A stretch of DNA of 64,000 nucleotides from Nothophaeocryptopus gaeumannii (lineage: Eukaryota > Ascomycota > Dothideomycetes > Mycosphaerellales > Mycosphaerellaceae): assembly GCA_031771865.1 (NCBI GenBank), contig JASISA010000041.1:2728001-2792000 (forward strand). The letters are read 5' to 3'. Shown here piece by piece: positions 24,009-34,353 of the stretch (position 1 is the first letter of the stretch; each line of letters opens with the position of its first letter). A program made the position numbers and the translations under genes. Under the pieces are notes generated by a model that had not been told where the DNA came from, searched no databases, and saw only the letters and a program-made list of their open reading frames with translations.

Positions 24009-25406
24009 ATGGCGCGCTCTACCACTAGGCCCGCCTCTCCTGAAGCGTCGCAGGGCACGACACTGGTCTCCACCCACTCGAATTGCCCTCGCGTCACTAA
24101 GAGTGGATCGGAGCGGCCCAATTCGAGTAGGCGCACCACCATGACCCGCCAGCTCACGAAGTTGCGGCAGGCCGCGAGCACCAATGGCTTATTGCAGAGC
24201 ATGGTCGATGAGGCAGGAGATGTGACTGCGGGCTCGAGCAATGCGGAGAGCTACCAAGGCAGGGACATCTTGGATATGGACTTCGAGGAGGAGCCCGACG
24301 TATGCCCTATCACCGACAAGGACACTAAGCCGTTCCCCATCATGGAATTGCCCACCGAGATTCGCCTCGAGATCTATCGCGCATGCCTCACGCGGCCATA
24401 CAACATTATGCTGTCCAAGCGGGAGCCGGCGCCTTATGCGGGAGCCGACGAAGAGGGGACAGACGCGAATGAAGACGGCGTCGTCGGCGCAGATACCAGC
24501 AGCTCAGATGATGATGGCTATAGCACAATCGGTCGGCCCACTCGCCTCACTCCTCACCAAGCAGCTCGTCAGGCAAACCAAGGCGCGTTCCGCCGCTCGA
24601 ACCTCGTCAGCGGGCTTCGCGGACTGGCTTCGCGCGGCACCCGCCCCGTTCGTCTCTTGACACAGCGCTCTGCTCCTGGGGCGTCAGGCAGCAATGGCAA
24701 CAGCGCCGGAGCTCCCTTGATTGCCCAATCGGCGACCAACAACCCTCCCGTTGGTTTCCGTGCTGCTCCTGCGCGTCGCACAAATCGTCAGGAGAGTCGC
24801 ACCCGCCACCTTCAAGCCTCTGAGCCGCCTCGACTTCAGACCCAGGACCCACTCATCGTGAACATTCTACGCGCGAGTCGAGAGATCTATAAGGAAGCTC
24901 GAAGTGTGCTCTACAGCGAGAACCTCTTCAACCTAGATCTTAACACGGCTATGCCGACCCTGGCATGCCTTCACCAGCGATCTCGTCGCCAGATCAAACA
25001 TGTCGAGCTGGAGATTCCGACTTATAACGAGATTTTGGAACGTTTCCAGGAAACCGTTCGCCTCAGTCTGCGTTACTGTTCCGGCCTCAAGAAGTTCGTC
25101 ATCAGTATGCCGTTTACTCTTCCAGGCGCCGACGGCAGCGGGACCACCGGCAACACGACTGTTTATGCGAACGGGTTTGACATCTTGCGATGGCTGCCGC
25201 AGGAGTGTGACGTGATACTTCAGGGCAACATATGCACTGAGATTGAGACGGTGGTTAATAAGCATCTGCATTTGGCTAAGACGCTTGACAAGGTACGTCA
25301 CTCTAATCGTCAACTTACCCCTGATCGGCTCACCGGGCAATGGAACAAAGAGGTTGCGGAGTCTGATGAGAAGGAGAAGAAGCAAAAGGAGGCTCTGGCT
25401 ACTTAA
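24009..25406 (+). CDS. DUF7730-like protein with long disordered insert
   Basis: A single exon opens at ATG 24009. A basic, serine/threonine-rich N-terminus precedes the domain start FPIMELPTEIRLEIYRACL. A disordered, R/S/G-rich insert of about 120 residues splits the fold. It resumes at LIVNILRASREIYKEARSVL and LFNLDLNTAMPTLACL, with a later strand-helix region ending in a K/E-rich tail. The layout (ELPTEIRLEIY start, then RASREIYKEA) is that of DUF7730/F-box-like fungal proteins of unknown function. A GTACGT near 25292 could be a donor, but splicing it gives an unnaturally basic tail, so the unspliced form is preferred. Confidence 0.7.
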   Translation: MARSTTRPASPEASQGTTLVSTHSNCPRVTKSGSERPNSSRRTTMTRQLTKLRQAASTNGLLQSMVDEAGDVTAGSSNAESYQGRDILDMDFEEEPDVCPITDKDTKPFPIMELPTEIRLEIYRACLTRPYNIMLSKREPAPYAGADEEGTDANEDGVVGADTSSSDDDGYSTIGRPTRLTPHQAARQANQGAFRRSNLVSGLRGLASRGTRPVRLLTQRSAPGASGSNGNSAGAPLIAQSATNNPPVGFRAAPARRTNRQESRTRHLQASEPPRLQTQDPLIVNILRASREIYKEARSVLYSENLFNLDLNTAMPTLACLHQRSRRQIKHVELEIPTYNEILERFQETVRLSLRYCSGLKKFVISMPFTLPGADGSGTTGNTTVYANGFDILRWLPQECDVILQGNICTEIETVVNKHLHLAKTLDKVRHSNRQLTPDRLTGQWNKEVAESDEKEKKQKEALAT

Positions 25407-26285
25407 GCAGAAGCAGGCCTTTGAGCTTAAAGGCATTGAGCACCTTTCATGTTTCAATACAAGGATTTCCTTTTTCTTGCAGCGACATCTACTGACTGTG
25501 ACACTGCAGCTCGCATACGCCCGGAGGCAGCTGATTTCCAATGACACTGGCTCTAGCGCAACCTGAGCCTGCTTCCCGATTCCAGAATACCCTACCGAAA
25601 GCGATGAACACAACGAAACTGCCAAAACATGAATTACGGCGCCAGCATCTTACCCTCCCTCATCACTCGTCGCTGGCCGACATAATATCAATCGAAAACG
25701 ACAAACAGTTGCCGAGATTGATTGAACCCGGGCCGATCTCCATCGAGCCGAACGATGCACGCGAAGTTTTTGACGCTGATGGTGTATGAACGACTGTGAT
25801 GAGAAGATGTTGTGTTTATTTGCAATTGAACCTGAGACGACTCGACAGGACTGTACGACTACAGGCTTCTCTTTTGGTGGAGCAGCAGGAGACTTTGAAA
25901 GCGGAAATGCAGATAGCATGATTACATGAAACACCGACTATCGGTTGCACTCAAACCTTTTGCAAAAGTGCTCTTTGCGCAGACGTTTCGCTCATGCCGA
26001 TCACATGCACCAAGCCTGGAGCGCTGAGCCTGTGTTCAGCGACTTTACACGCCCAATACGGAAAAGATTGAGGAAGCAATGAAATGAGCTCTTTGGTTAC
26101 GGCGGCAATACGAGTGTCACACCTTCAAAGATGCTAACAGGTCCCCGGGAATCCTGCATCGTCGTCGCGACTCCCAGTGACTCACACAGGATTGGTCAGT
26201 CTTGGCACTTCTTCCAAAGCTCGATGATGTCCACGCACCTCTTCACCTCAATCTGTGTAGACGCTTGATCATCTGCTTCCCTTGA
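25407..26285. other. Intergenic, no gene seen
   Basis: Short frames only (25541-25789 plus, 25650-25934 minus) with no motif. Confidence 0.5.
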
Positions 26286-27056
26286 ATGCAACGATGCTCT
26301 CCACCTGACAGACCTCACATCCTTACCCTCCCCCTCGAACTCCGAAAACTAATCTACACTCACCTTCTTCCCTCTCCTTTGCCAACCCATCATATCGAAA
26401 TCTCTCCCTCGCAGGGAAAATGTATCGATTCCATCGTACCTCCTCACAACAATAACCCATTTCGCAAACCCTGGCTCGCGTATTATCCTCCTCTCCCACC
26501 GGCTTTGGCGCAGGTGTGCGCACAGTTGAGAGATGAAATCCTCGAGGAATTCTACAGCTCAGACGTCATTTTGAGCAGCGCAACTGGGAGAAGTGGAGAA
26601 TTCTACCCTTACCACTTATCCATCCTCAAAACATGCCCCGTGTTTGGACGTATGGCGCCCTATCTGAGAAATGTTGAGGTCAAGTTCTATTACCGTCGCT
26701 ACGCGGGGAGTAGACAGAGTCTGAGGATTTGGACAGGGAAGAATGGGGTTGTGCAGGTGGAGGGAGATATGGTGAACGAGCTGGATCGAGGATGGTTGAA
26801 GAGGGGCAAGAGGAGAAGGTGGGAGGGGAATTGTTATTGTCATTTCAAGAGTTTGGCTGAAGAAGTTAATCGGGGAGAGAGGGATGATGATTGTTACAAG
26901 TGGGCAGGAGGGAATCGTGTGGCGGTTATGGTCGTCAAGATGATTGAAATCTTCCTTGTAAAGGAGTGGATTGAGCTGAAGAAAGATTGGCCGAGCTGGG
27001 ATGCGCTCAAATGTGAGCTGTGTCATGGCGTCAAGCTGCGTTATTTGGTCGATTGA
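26286..27056 (+). CDS. DUF7730-like protein (256 aa)
   Basis: A single exon from ATG 26286. It begins almost at once with the domain start (ILTLPLELRKLIYTHLLPSP). It continues with the LAQVCAQLRDEILEEFYSSD helix pair that is usual in this fold, a strand-rich centre (APYLRNVEVKFYYRRY) and a charged C-terminal helix. It is the shortest of the three DUF7730-like genes in the window and has no insert. Function unknown. Confidence 0.68.
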   Translation: MQRCSPPDRPHILTLPLELRKLIYTHLLPSPLPTHHIEISPSQGKCIDSIVPPHNNNPFRKPWLAYYPPLPPALAQVCAQLRDEILEEFYSSDVILSSATGRSGEFYPYHLSILKTCPVFGRMAPYLRNVEVKFYYRRYAGSRQSLRIWTGKNGVVQVEGDMVNELDRGWLKRGKRRRWEGNCYCHFKSLAEEVNRGERDDDCYKWAGGNRVAVMVVKMIEIFLVKEWIELKKDWPSWDALKCELCHGVKLRYLVD

Positions 27057-27203
27057 GATGGAGGTGGGTCGGAAGCTGATAGAAATGCCTTCTGTCGCTG
27101 TCATTATTCCCATGCCTGCCAGCCTAACTTCGGCCGCACGCTCAAAACGAGAAGGAAGAATGCTATATATACAACATGCCACATGGATCAATACTCATCC
27201 ACT

Positions 27204-29225
27204 TCAGAAGGTCGTCTGTGCCAGCCGGCTGGCAGCGTTCCTAGCATCAATCCGATCATCATCGTCATCTTCAGCCAGCTTTCCCAAACTACTCGCACTG
27301 CTGGTTGCGCGTTTCCTGCCACCGCTCTCAGTCTCTTCTTCGGCCTCTTCTGGCACCGCGCCCGGTACGCCAGTCGCGAAGCTCCCGCTGATGCTCCTGT
27401 TCAGACCATCGGGTCGTCGCGGTACGCCGGACCAGGCATCACCCTTTGGTCCCTGACTGGACGCCATACTAGAGCGTCTGACAACCGGATGAGCTTCGCG
27501 ACCTAGGCGGCTGAGTCCACCGGACGCATCAACGTTTCGGACGTCTGGTCTGACTTGTTCCAGAGTTGCGAGCGTTCGTCGCTCAGCTTCGATTTCGCGG
27601 ATAACGTACTCGCGGACGGCAGTTCGCATGTCCGCCGCTGTTCGTGCAAACCACTTTCGCTTTTCAACAAGAAGGTTCTGGGTTACCCGTTGCGTCTTTT
27701 GCTGAAGGTAAGATTCGTGGCTTCTCGCTTCGTCCAGTGCCGATATCGCTTCGTCAACCTTGTCGCGCTTCACGCTCGAGCTGGCCTTTAGTCGATCAGC
27801 TGCATGAAGCTTGCCTCGTGTCGTCTGCTGGGCCTGCATGAGCTCTCGAAGAAGGATGTGTCGGTTCGTCAAGGTCTCTTTGACGATAAAGGCGTCGCTG
27901 CTGTGGTACGCAAGAGGGTCGGATAGAGTTGCGGCTTCGGCTGTGCCCTGAGCAGCGTGGAAATCACCAGTGTTCTGTACGACCTTTCCGAGTTTACGAT
28001 AGGCGTTGGCAAGTCCAGGGTGCATCTCGTTGTTCGACAGTGCCTGTATCTTAGTACCCAATTCGGACTCTGCTACACCGAGAGCTGCAACGAGTCAGTA
28101 TGTGGAGCATATTCCGTTTAGAGCTTCGTGACCTACATCGTCTGTTCTTGACCACTCTGTCAATCTTCTGCTGGCTGTCCATCGATCCCAGGTAAAATGC
28201 CTTGACAATCGGTCTGCTCTCGAGCAGTTCTGGAGTATCATCAGGAGGCGGCGCAAACTGCTTCAGTACTTTCCTCCTCATGCCAGTCGCAGGCTGCTTC
28301 TTCCGCACAACCGGGCTGTATCCAAAATCGCTCTCCACGAAGAAGACCATCTCTTCATCCCTCATAAGGACCTCGTTTGAGCAGATAACGTTCAGCCAGC
28401 GTTGTAGAGCATTCTTCGTTCGCGCTTCGTCTTCATCGGTTCCCATCCCGGCGCTGGTCGCGGCCGGAGGCACAGCAGGTACGAGAGCCTCTGGGTTGGA
28501 AGCCGTCAAGTGTGATGCAAGCTTCTGGAACTCGGAGTGTGTACGGCGGATGTCGCGGAATTGGGTCGTCCTGAACTTGGGCAGGTTGGTCTGGACATAT
28601 CATCAGTATCTGGAGACAGCACACGAGCTGTACTGTATCGTACATAGACATCGAATCTCAGGATGGGGTCCTTCTTGCCAGTCCTCTCCAAGCCCGTTAT
28701 CTTGGCCTGTAGCTTATATTGCGGGTGGTGTTTCTGTTGCTGCTGCGGCGGGTGCACATTATGATACCGCGCCGAGGCAGGTCTCCTATTCTCCTCGCCG
28801 GGACCACGCTGCTGCTGTTGTTGTTGTTGCTGGTACGGTTGAGGAGGGGCATATTCGTGTTGCTCGTGCTGCGGCTGCTCGTTCTGGCCATGCCATTGAC
28901 TTTGACCTGGCTGCTCGGCTGACCAGCTGTTGGCCTCGTCATGGCCATTGGCGTGCTCTGGTACTTGCACGGCAGGCGCAGGCAGGTCTTCTCGGGGCAC
29001 GCTGTCGTCGCCGAAGCTGGTCCTGCTGGCCTCCGGCGACGACGCCCATGGCGATGATCCGCCAGGATAGTCCATGGTCGGCGTCGACTCTCGGTACTGG
29101 CTCTCGACGAAGGCTCGTTCGGACTGGCGACGCTGGAATCGGAGGTTAGCGGGCGTCGGTTGGACCTTTTGCTTGCCGATCGACTTCGAACTGGGACTGG
29201 CGACGCTGTTTCCGTCGTCGCTCAT
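27204..29225 (-). CDS. VPS17: Retromer sorting nexin Vps17
   Basis: Vps17 pairs with Vps5 as the membrane-bending PX-BAR half of the retromer, which returns receptors from endosomes to the Golgi. Exons are 28644-29225, 28137-28590 and 27204-28084 (638 aa). Residues 1-160 are disordered with a Q run. The PX domain starts at YKLQAKITGLERTGKKDPIL, continues TNLPKFRTTQFRD and has the HSEFQKLASHL helix. From about residue 300 a long helical BAR-like region follows (SNNEMHPGLANAYRKLGKVV, then VDEAISALDEARSHESYLQQ). The acidic tail ends LAQTTF. Introns are 53 and 52 nt. A GTG/TTG-led extension upstream of 29225 was not used. Confidence 0.9.
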
Positions 29226-29510
29226 GACAGGACAAGAACTCGGATCAGGCAAGCACTTTGGGGCACAATCCTTGACATCCGAACGGTGGAGTCCGCTACA
29301 AGGCCGCTGGGCTGCTCTTGGCGCTGAAGAACGGCGCCCGCATGTCGGATGCTTGTCTCGGTCCCAGTCCCGAAACCTTCTCGACGCCTCTGAAGACTCT
29401 AAGGGTGAAGGAGAAACACCACACTCACGCTCTCGCTCTGTCTTCGGTCAATCGCACTTCTCATTTCGTCTTCTTTGCATCTGATACCATCGGAGTCAGG
29501 GCGTTGGGGA
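29226..29510. promoter_or_regulatory. Shared divergent promoter of VPS17 and MEF2
   Basis: The two start codons are 285 bases apart and face away from each other, so both promoters must lie here. No TATA box was identified. Confidence 0.5.
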
Positions 29511-32144
29511 ATGCTGGGTCGATGGCTGCTTAGACAGCAACGCGCTACCGGGAATGTCGGCTTCAAGCCATCAAGACGAACATTTGCCCCCTCGTGCAGA
29601 AGTTATGCATCGATTGAGAAGGACACGCAGGCCGTGATCCCCAGGACACGGAATATAGGCATCATAGCCCATATCGATGCTGGAAAGACGACGACGACAG
29701 AGCGCATGCTCTACTATGCCAATTTCACAAGGCGGATAGGAGATGTAGACGAAGGAAGCACAGTTACAGACTTTCTACCTGCCGAGCGAGCACGAGGCAT
29801 CACGATTCAATCTGCTGCCATCTCATTCTCGTGGCCTCCGTCAGCTGGCGACAAGCAGCATCTGTACACTCCAGGCACACCGAGATCATCGATCCCACAC
29901 AGCATCAACTTGATAGACACTCCAGGTCACGCCGATTTCACTTTCGAGGTGCTTCGATCCTTGCGAGTGCTTGATGGAGCTGTTTGCGTTTTGGATGGCG
30001 TCGCAGGTGTTGAAGCTCAGACCGAGAAAGTCTGGACTCAGGCAGCGGCGTATGCGATCCCCAGAATTGTCTTCGTCAACAAGCTTGATCGGGACGGTGC
30101 CGCGTTCGCTCGTTCCGTGAAGGAGGTCGGTGTTAGGCTGGGTGCGTGGCCAGCAGTATGTGGCATCCCGTGGTGGACGGTTGATGGCCGACTTCAAGGA
30201 GTCGGCGATGTTGTAGGCATGCGAGGCCTGCGGTACACCGAAGGTGGCGATGGCAAGCAGATCAAATTCTTTGGTCTGGAACAGCTCCAGTCTGAGGACT
30301 CCGCCTTTGCAGGCGAGCTGAAAAAGGCACGAATAGCTCTTGTCGAAAGACTATCGGAGCACGATGATGAAATGGTGGAGAAGTACCTGGAAGCAGATGA
30401 AGGCCATCTCGCGATCGCGTCGAAAGACATTACTGAATCGCTGCGAAGATGTGTTCTTCAACATCCCCAACAGGTTGCACCTATCTATGCTGGTGCCAGC
30501 TTTCGAAACGTCGGTGTTCAGCCTCTCTTGGATGCTGTAGTCGACTTGTTTCCCTCACCAGAACAGCGCCCGGATCCAGAAGTCAGCCTCGGATCTAGCA
30601 CGAAAGGTGGACTGAGTGCTTTCCTTTCGGGGAAGTTTGTAGCAAAAGCCGCTGCGGAGAGCAAAAGCCCAGAGAAAGCTGTCAGCAAAAGCAAAATGCC
30701 CATGTCGCTGCAAAACCTCGAAGCGTGTGCACTGGCATTCAAGGTAGTAGCAGATCCGAAACGAGGAGTGCTAGTCTACGTACGAGTATATTCCGGAAGC
30801 GTCAACCGGAACGCACTCCTTTGGAATACCACTCTTCAGAATGCAGAGCGAGCACAGAGGCTGCTGAAAATGTATGCGAATGATGCGATCGAGATCGACT
30901 CCGTTCCAGCTGGCCAGATCGGTGTAATCCCAGGCCTGAAGTTTGCTCGGACTGGAGACACGTTGGTTTCTTATCATGGTGCAAATCCAAAGACTGGCCC
31001 TCCAATGCCAGTCAACAGCTTGCAGCTTCGACCAATCGATGTTCCTCCGCCAGTGTTCTTCGTCAGTGTCGAGCCGAACAGTCTCGCTGAGCAGAAGCAA
31101 ATCAAAGAGTCTTTGGATCTTCTGCTCAGAGAGGACCCGAGTTTGCACGTCACTCTCGACGAAGAAAGCGGGCAGACACATCTCTCCGGGATGGGCGAGC
31201 TTCATCTTGAGATTGCTCGAGACCGTCTTGTCAACGATCTGAAAGCGAGGGCTCGCATCGGCAACATCGAGATCGGATACCGCGAGACCGTGACTAGTGC
31301 CAGTGGACGAGTGTCTGAAACCTTCGACCGAGACATTGGCGGCAAGAGCGCAAAAGCAGCTTGCACAGCGGCTCTAGAACCGCTCCAGGAGGGTAGCGAT
31401 CCTAAGGGCGCCGAACAACTACACGCCTTCGAGCTGCACGACAATAACTACCTCACCGTATCTACGCCAACACTACGAAAAGACGGTTCACCCATTGACG
31501 AAGAAAAGCCCGGCCTGGCCGAACATCTCCCTCTCCCGATAGTCCTCCAGGCTCTGCAAACTGGCGTCTCAGCAGCCCTGGCACGAGGTCCTACCCACGC
31601 CTACCCAATCCACTCAACCTCCATCTCCATCACCTTCGATCCAGCAGAACACATCTTCGGGAGCACTACGCCAGCTGCTTTATCTTCAGCTGCCCGCCTC
31701 GCAGTCCAATCAGCTCTTCGACAAAGCACTACGTCCAACGAAACTGTCCTCATGGAACCTGTCATGGTCGTCACCATCTCCGTCGACGAAGACTCACTCG
31801 GTTCTGTCGTTCACGACATCTCTTCCGCCCGTGGTGGGAGTGTCGTTTCCCTCGGGGCAGACCAGAACGATGACCAGAGCCCGAACAACATCGACGTCAG
31901 TAAAATCTACACTCCGCCTGATCCTTTTGCTTCTGGAGCGAACGATGCAGGGATCGGCAAGGGTGCAGGCAACCGACAGATCATGGCTAGGGTTCCACTG
32001 AAGGAGATGGTAGGATATTTGAAGCACTTGAGGAGTTTGACGGGTGGGAGGGGGACATTTACGATGGTTGTTGATCGGTTTGAGAAGATGAGCGGGCAGA
32101 GGCAGAGGATGGTTGTTAATGAGATGAGGGGGGATTACGTGTAA
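29511..32144 (+). CDS. MEF2: Mitochondrial elongation factor G2 / ribosome-releasing factor 2
   Basis: This GTPase splits mitochondrial ribosomes together with the recycling factor. It is one exon of 877 codons. An N-terminal presequence rich in R and S (MLGRWLLRQQRATGNVGF) fits mitochondrial import. G motifs are all present: AHIDAGKTTTTERM near residue 54, RGITIQSAAISF, DTPGHADFTFEV and NKLDRDGA. Domain II-V landmarks follow, including MGELHLEIARDRL and a C-terminal GGRGTFTMVVDRFEKM. The protein is closer to the EF-G2/RRF2 type than to MEF1 because of its long variable segments and the separate sequence around residues 300-400; this assignment is from memory of the family. The ATG at 29511 is the first in frame. 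Confidence 0.88.
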   Translation: MLGRWLLRQQRATGNVGFKPSRRTFAPSCRSYASIEKDTQAVIPRTRNIGIIAHIDAGKTTTTERMLYYANFTRRIGDVDEGSTVTDFLPAERARGITIQSAAISFSWPPSAGDKQHLYTPGTPRSSIPHSINLIDTPGHADFTFEVLRSLRVLDGAVCVLDGVAGVEAQTEKVWTQAAAYAIPRIVFVNKLDRDGAAFARSVKEVGVRLGAWPAVCGIPWWTVDGRLQGVGDVVGMRGLRYTEGGDGKQIKFFGLEQLQSEDSAFAGELKKARIALVERLSEHDDEMVEKYLEADEGHLAIASKDITESLRRCVLQHPQQVAPIYAGASFRNVGVQPLLDAVVDLFPSPEQRPDPEVSLGSSTKGGLSAFLSGKFVAKAAAESKSPEKAVSKSKMPMSLQNLEACALAFKVVADPKRGVLVYVRVYSGSVNRNALLWNTTLQNAERAQRLLKMYANDAIEIDSVPAGQIGVIPGLKFARTGDTLVSYHGANPKTGPPMPVNSLQLRPIDVPPPVFFVSVEPNSLAEQKQIKESLDLLLREDPSLHVTLDEESGQTHLSGMGELHLEIARDRLVNDLKARARIGNIEIGYRETVTSASGRVSETFDRDIGGKSAKAACTAALEPLQEGSDPKGAEQLHAFELHDNNYLTVSTPTLRKDGSPIDEEKPGLAEHLPLPIVLQALQTGVSAALARGPTHAYPIHSTSISITFDPAEHIFGSTTPAALSSAARLAVQSALRQSTTSNETVLMEPVMVVTISVDEDSLGSVVHDISSARGGSVVSLGADQNDDQSPNNIDVSKIYTPPDPFASGANDAGIGKGAGNRQIMARVPLKEMVGYLKHLRSLTGGRGTFTMVVDRFEKMSGQRQRMVVNEMRGDYV

Positions 32145-32902
32145 ATGAGAGAAGAGGGGGGTGTATTATGGTTTTGTATAAATATGCATCAAGAAGAAGT
32201 GTATGAATAGATGTCGAATATCTTCTCTTACCTTCGACGGCACCAGTATAATTTGCGATAGAAACGGAGCTCATTTGAGACAGACCTGGAGATGGTGGCA
32301 AGACGTTGAGCACATGCTGTGAATCTCCAAAGAACGATACCGGGTTGAAGATGCCAGAAGAACTTGGATATGTCTCGAGACATAGTCTGGCAGCTAGATT
32401 GAGTTGATCGAGAAGTATGTCCTGATAGAACGAAAGCGAGCAGCAAATCTTCGACACTGGAGACGAGTGAGTGTTGGAGCAATGCAATCAGCAGAATGAG
32501 AGAGGGGGAAGAAGTAAGCAGGATCGTAAGTAATATTCGACCAGGGTTATGATACCTGCATTATGGAATGAGAAAGATCCAAACACCATTCTGGCAAGAC
32601 GGGCTACGGTTGATGCCACGAAATCCGCTTTCATTCACGAACCTCTCCTTTCACTCACTCATTAAACCTCAGGTCCGTGCTCTGTCTTGGCACCTACGTC
32701 GGCTCGACTCCAACCTTCAAGAAGGCCCTGCCTGTTACACGACTCTACTGCACACCCGACACCAGACTGAACCTACAACATTCTGCTCCAAACTCGCACA
32801 AGCTTTGCAACGCGTGAAAGGGAGGCCTGCTTAGAACCGTTCCGACGCTCACACGTAATCACCTACGACTTTCCATTCCGACTCGAAACGCGGCCTACCG
32901 AG
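32145..32902. other. Intergenic, no gene seen
   Basis: Two overlapping minus-strand frames (32116-32487, 32228-32482) show no motif and overlap the 3' end of MEF2. Otherwise empty. Confidence 0.45.
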
Positions 32903-33190
32903 ATGGCGCCTCAATCGACCAGCGACGTCTTAGAGAGTGAGGTCCACGGCGTGGAGCTGACCGCAATCGATGTGAGGAGCGGATACAGCTTTCCAGCGCA
33001 AAAGACTGCTAATATGCTGGCAGGACGAGGACGCGTGAAGGAGCACATGGAGAAGAAGCCCCCTATCCCTTCGATGCTGCAAAAGACTCCAGCTTGGCAT
33101 GCTTCTCAATCGCCAGCGGCGGCTGCAATGCTCGTGAAAGCGAAGGCCAGCTCCATCTCTGCTCGCAAGCCTTCACACCGAATTCGATAA
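32903..33190 (+). CDS. Small basic hypothetical protein (95 aa)
   Basis: A single frame from ATG 32903 in good context (CCGAGATGGCG). The product is small, basic and A/S/K-rich (GRGRVKEHMEKKPPIPSML). No signal peptide, membrane segment or cysteine pattern is seen. Function unknown. Confidence 0.45.
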   Translation: MAPQSTSDVLESEVHGVELTAIDVRSGYSFPAQKTANMLAGRGRVKEHMEKKPPIPSMLQKTPAWHASQSPAAAAMLVKAKASSISARKPSHRIR

Positions 33191-33454
33191 GCCTCGATCT
33201 AGGACACCATCAGTAAAGGGAACCATACGGCGTCTTTTCGCAATGCATAGCTTACCTTTCGTTTCCTAGCGACTGTCGGTCCAATTGTCAGATCGCAGCT
33301 CCTACTATCCCCAACATCCACAGAAACGCACGACCACAACTCGCCCGGCTGAGGAGGAGCCGCAGACGGCGGGATTTCAGGATTCCCCTGGACGATCGAG
33401 CCAGCTCTCCCAATCCATTCTTCAATGTCACCATAGTACAATCGCTTCGCTGTA

Positions 33455-33807
33455 TCAGCTCCTTCGATCCCCTCTCGAAACATCGGGATCACTGAAGTCG
33501 TGATCACTGGCGTGCGTAGTGAGAGCGCAGCTCAAATCAGAATTATCGACCGTCACAGGCTCGAGACCTGCTCGCATTGCCCTCTTACGTACTTCGCAGA
33601 AGTTCCTCTCGGCAGCTGGGTATCTCATGGATCAGTACATGTTCGGAAACAAGAGCCTCTTACGTACTGTTCACCATTTTGAAAGATCTGGCGGAGCCTC
33701 GAAACCATTCATCGTGGAAGTTCTCGATCTCTTCCTGTGTGGATGTTGCTTGACGGCCTTCACGCCGGATTGCATCGTCGTGAGAATTGTTGTACTTGGC
33801 ACCTCGT
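33455..33807 (-). CDS. Hypothetical spliced gene, C-terminal part
   Basis: Two exons, about 33668-33807 and 33455-33615, are joined by a 52-nt intron (donor GTACGT, acceptor CCCAG). They read HDDAIRREGRQATSTQEEIE, then NFHDEWFRGSARSFKMVN and AERNFCEVRKRAMRAGLEPV, ending GDRRS. The continuous, hydrophilic and helical character supports real coding. No start was found and the upstream exon is unresolved, because a plus-strand gene starts at about 33905. Family not recognised. Confidence 0.4.
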
Positions 33808-33910
33808 AACGACTGTGATGCCGTGCGCCTCCCCGTGGGAAGAAGTGACAGGTTCAGACTGTATTCAAGCAGAGACACAGCCCATCTTTGCACCGTCAGC
33901 AACATGGCCG

Positions 33911-34172
33911 AATCGCAGTCTGGGCTGTATCTGTTGCGCATGCTGTTCGATGTGATGGATCGAACTATCAAGCCCGCTACCTGCAACTTCAAGTCGTTCG
34001 CTAAGGTGATCCTCCGTATGAAGGCTTCTGTCCACGGATGCCGAAGGACATGGTGGGATGGCGAGACGAAGAGCACCTGGCCAAGCTCACGACAGAAGAG
34101 AAAAAGCGTATCAACGAGATGCAGAAGAAGCATGGATTGGGCGCCACGAGCTTGGAGTCTTTGCCGTTTTGA
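33911..34172 (+). CDS. Small conserved-looking basic protein, splicing unresolved
   Basis: The well-supported part is the 3' exon, about 34010-34172 (DPPYEGFCPRMPKDMVGW, then EEKKRINEMQKKHGLG, ending LESLPF). A short upstream frame starts at ATG 33905-33911 (MAESQSGLYLLRMLF). An intron ending TTCGCTAAG near 34003 is required to join them, but its donor is not clear. The compact sequence with CPRMPKD and a charged helix resembles a small organellar or ribosomal protein. That is a guess only. Confidence 0.4.
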
Positions 34173-34353
34173 ATCGGAAAAGCTGGACGAAGAAAGCTTT
34201 GATATGCCTCCAAGCACGAGATGAAAGCATCCACTGACGGCGCGGCTAGCACATTGGAGGAGGACCAGCGCTGCATAGGTCTGTCGAAATCTAAACAATC
34301 TCAGGTCCACGCATCTGTCAAAATAAGAATACTTTTGATACAGGTCGGGCACA

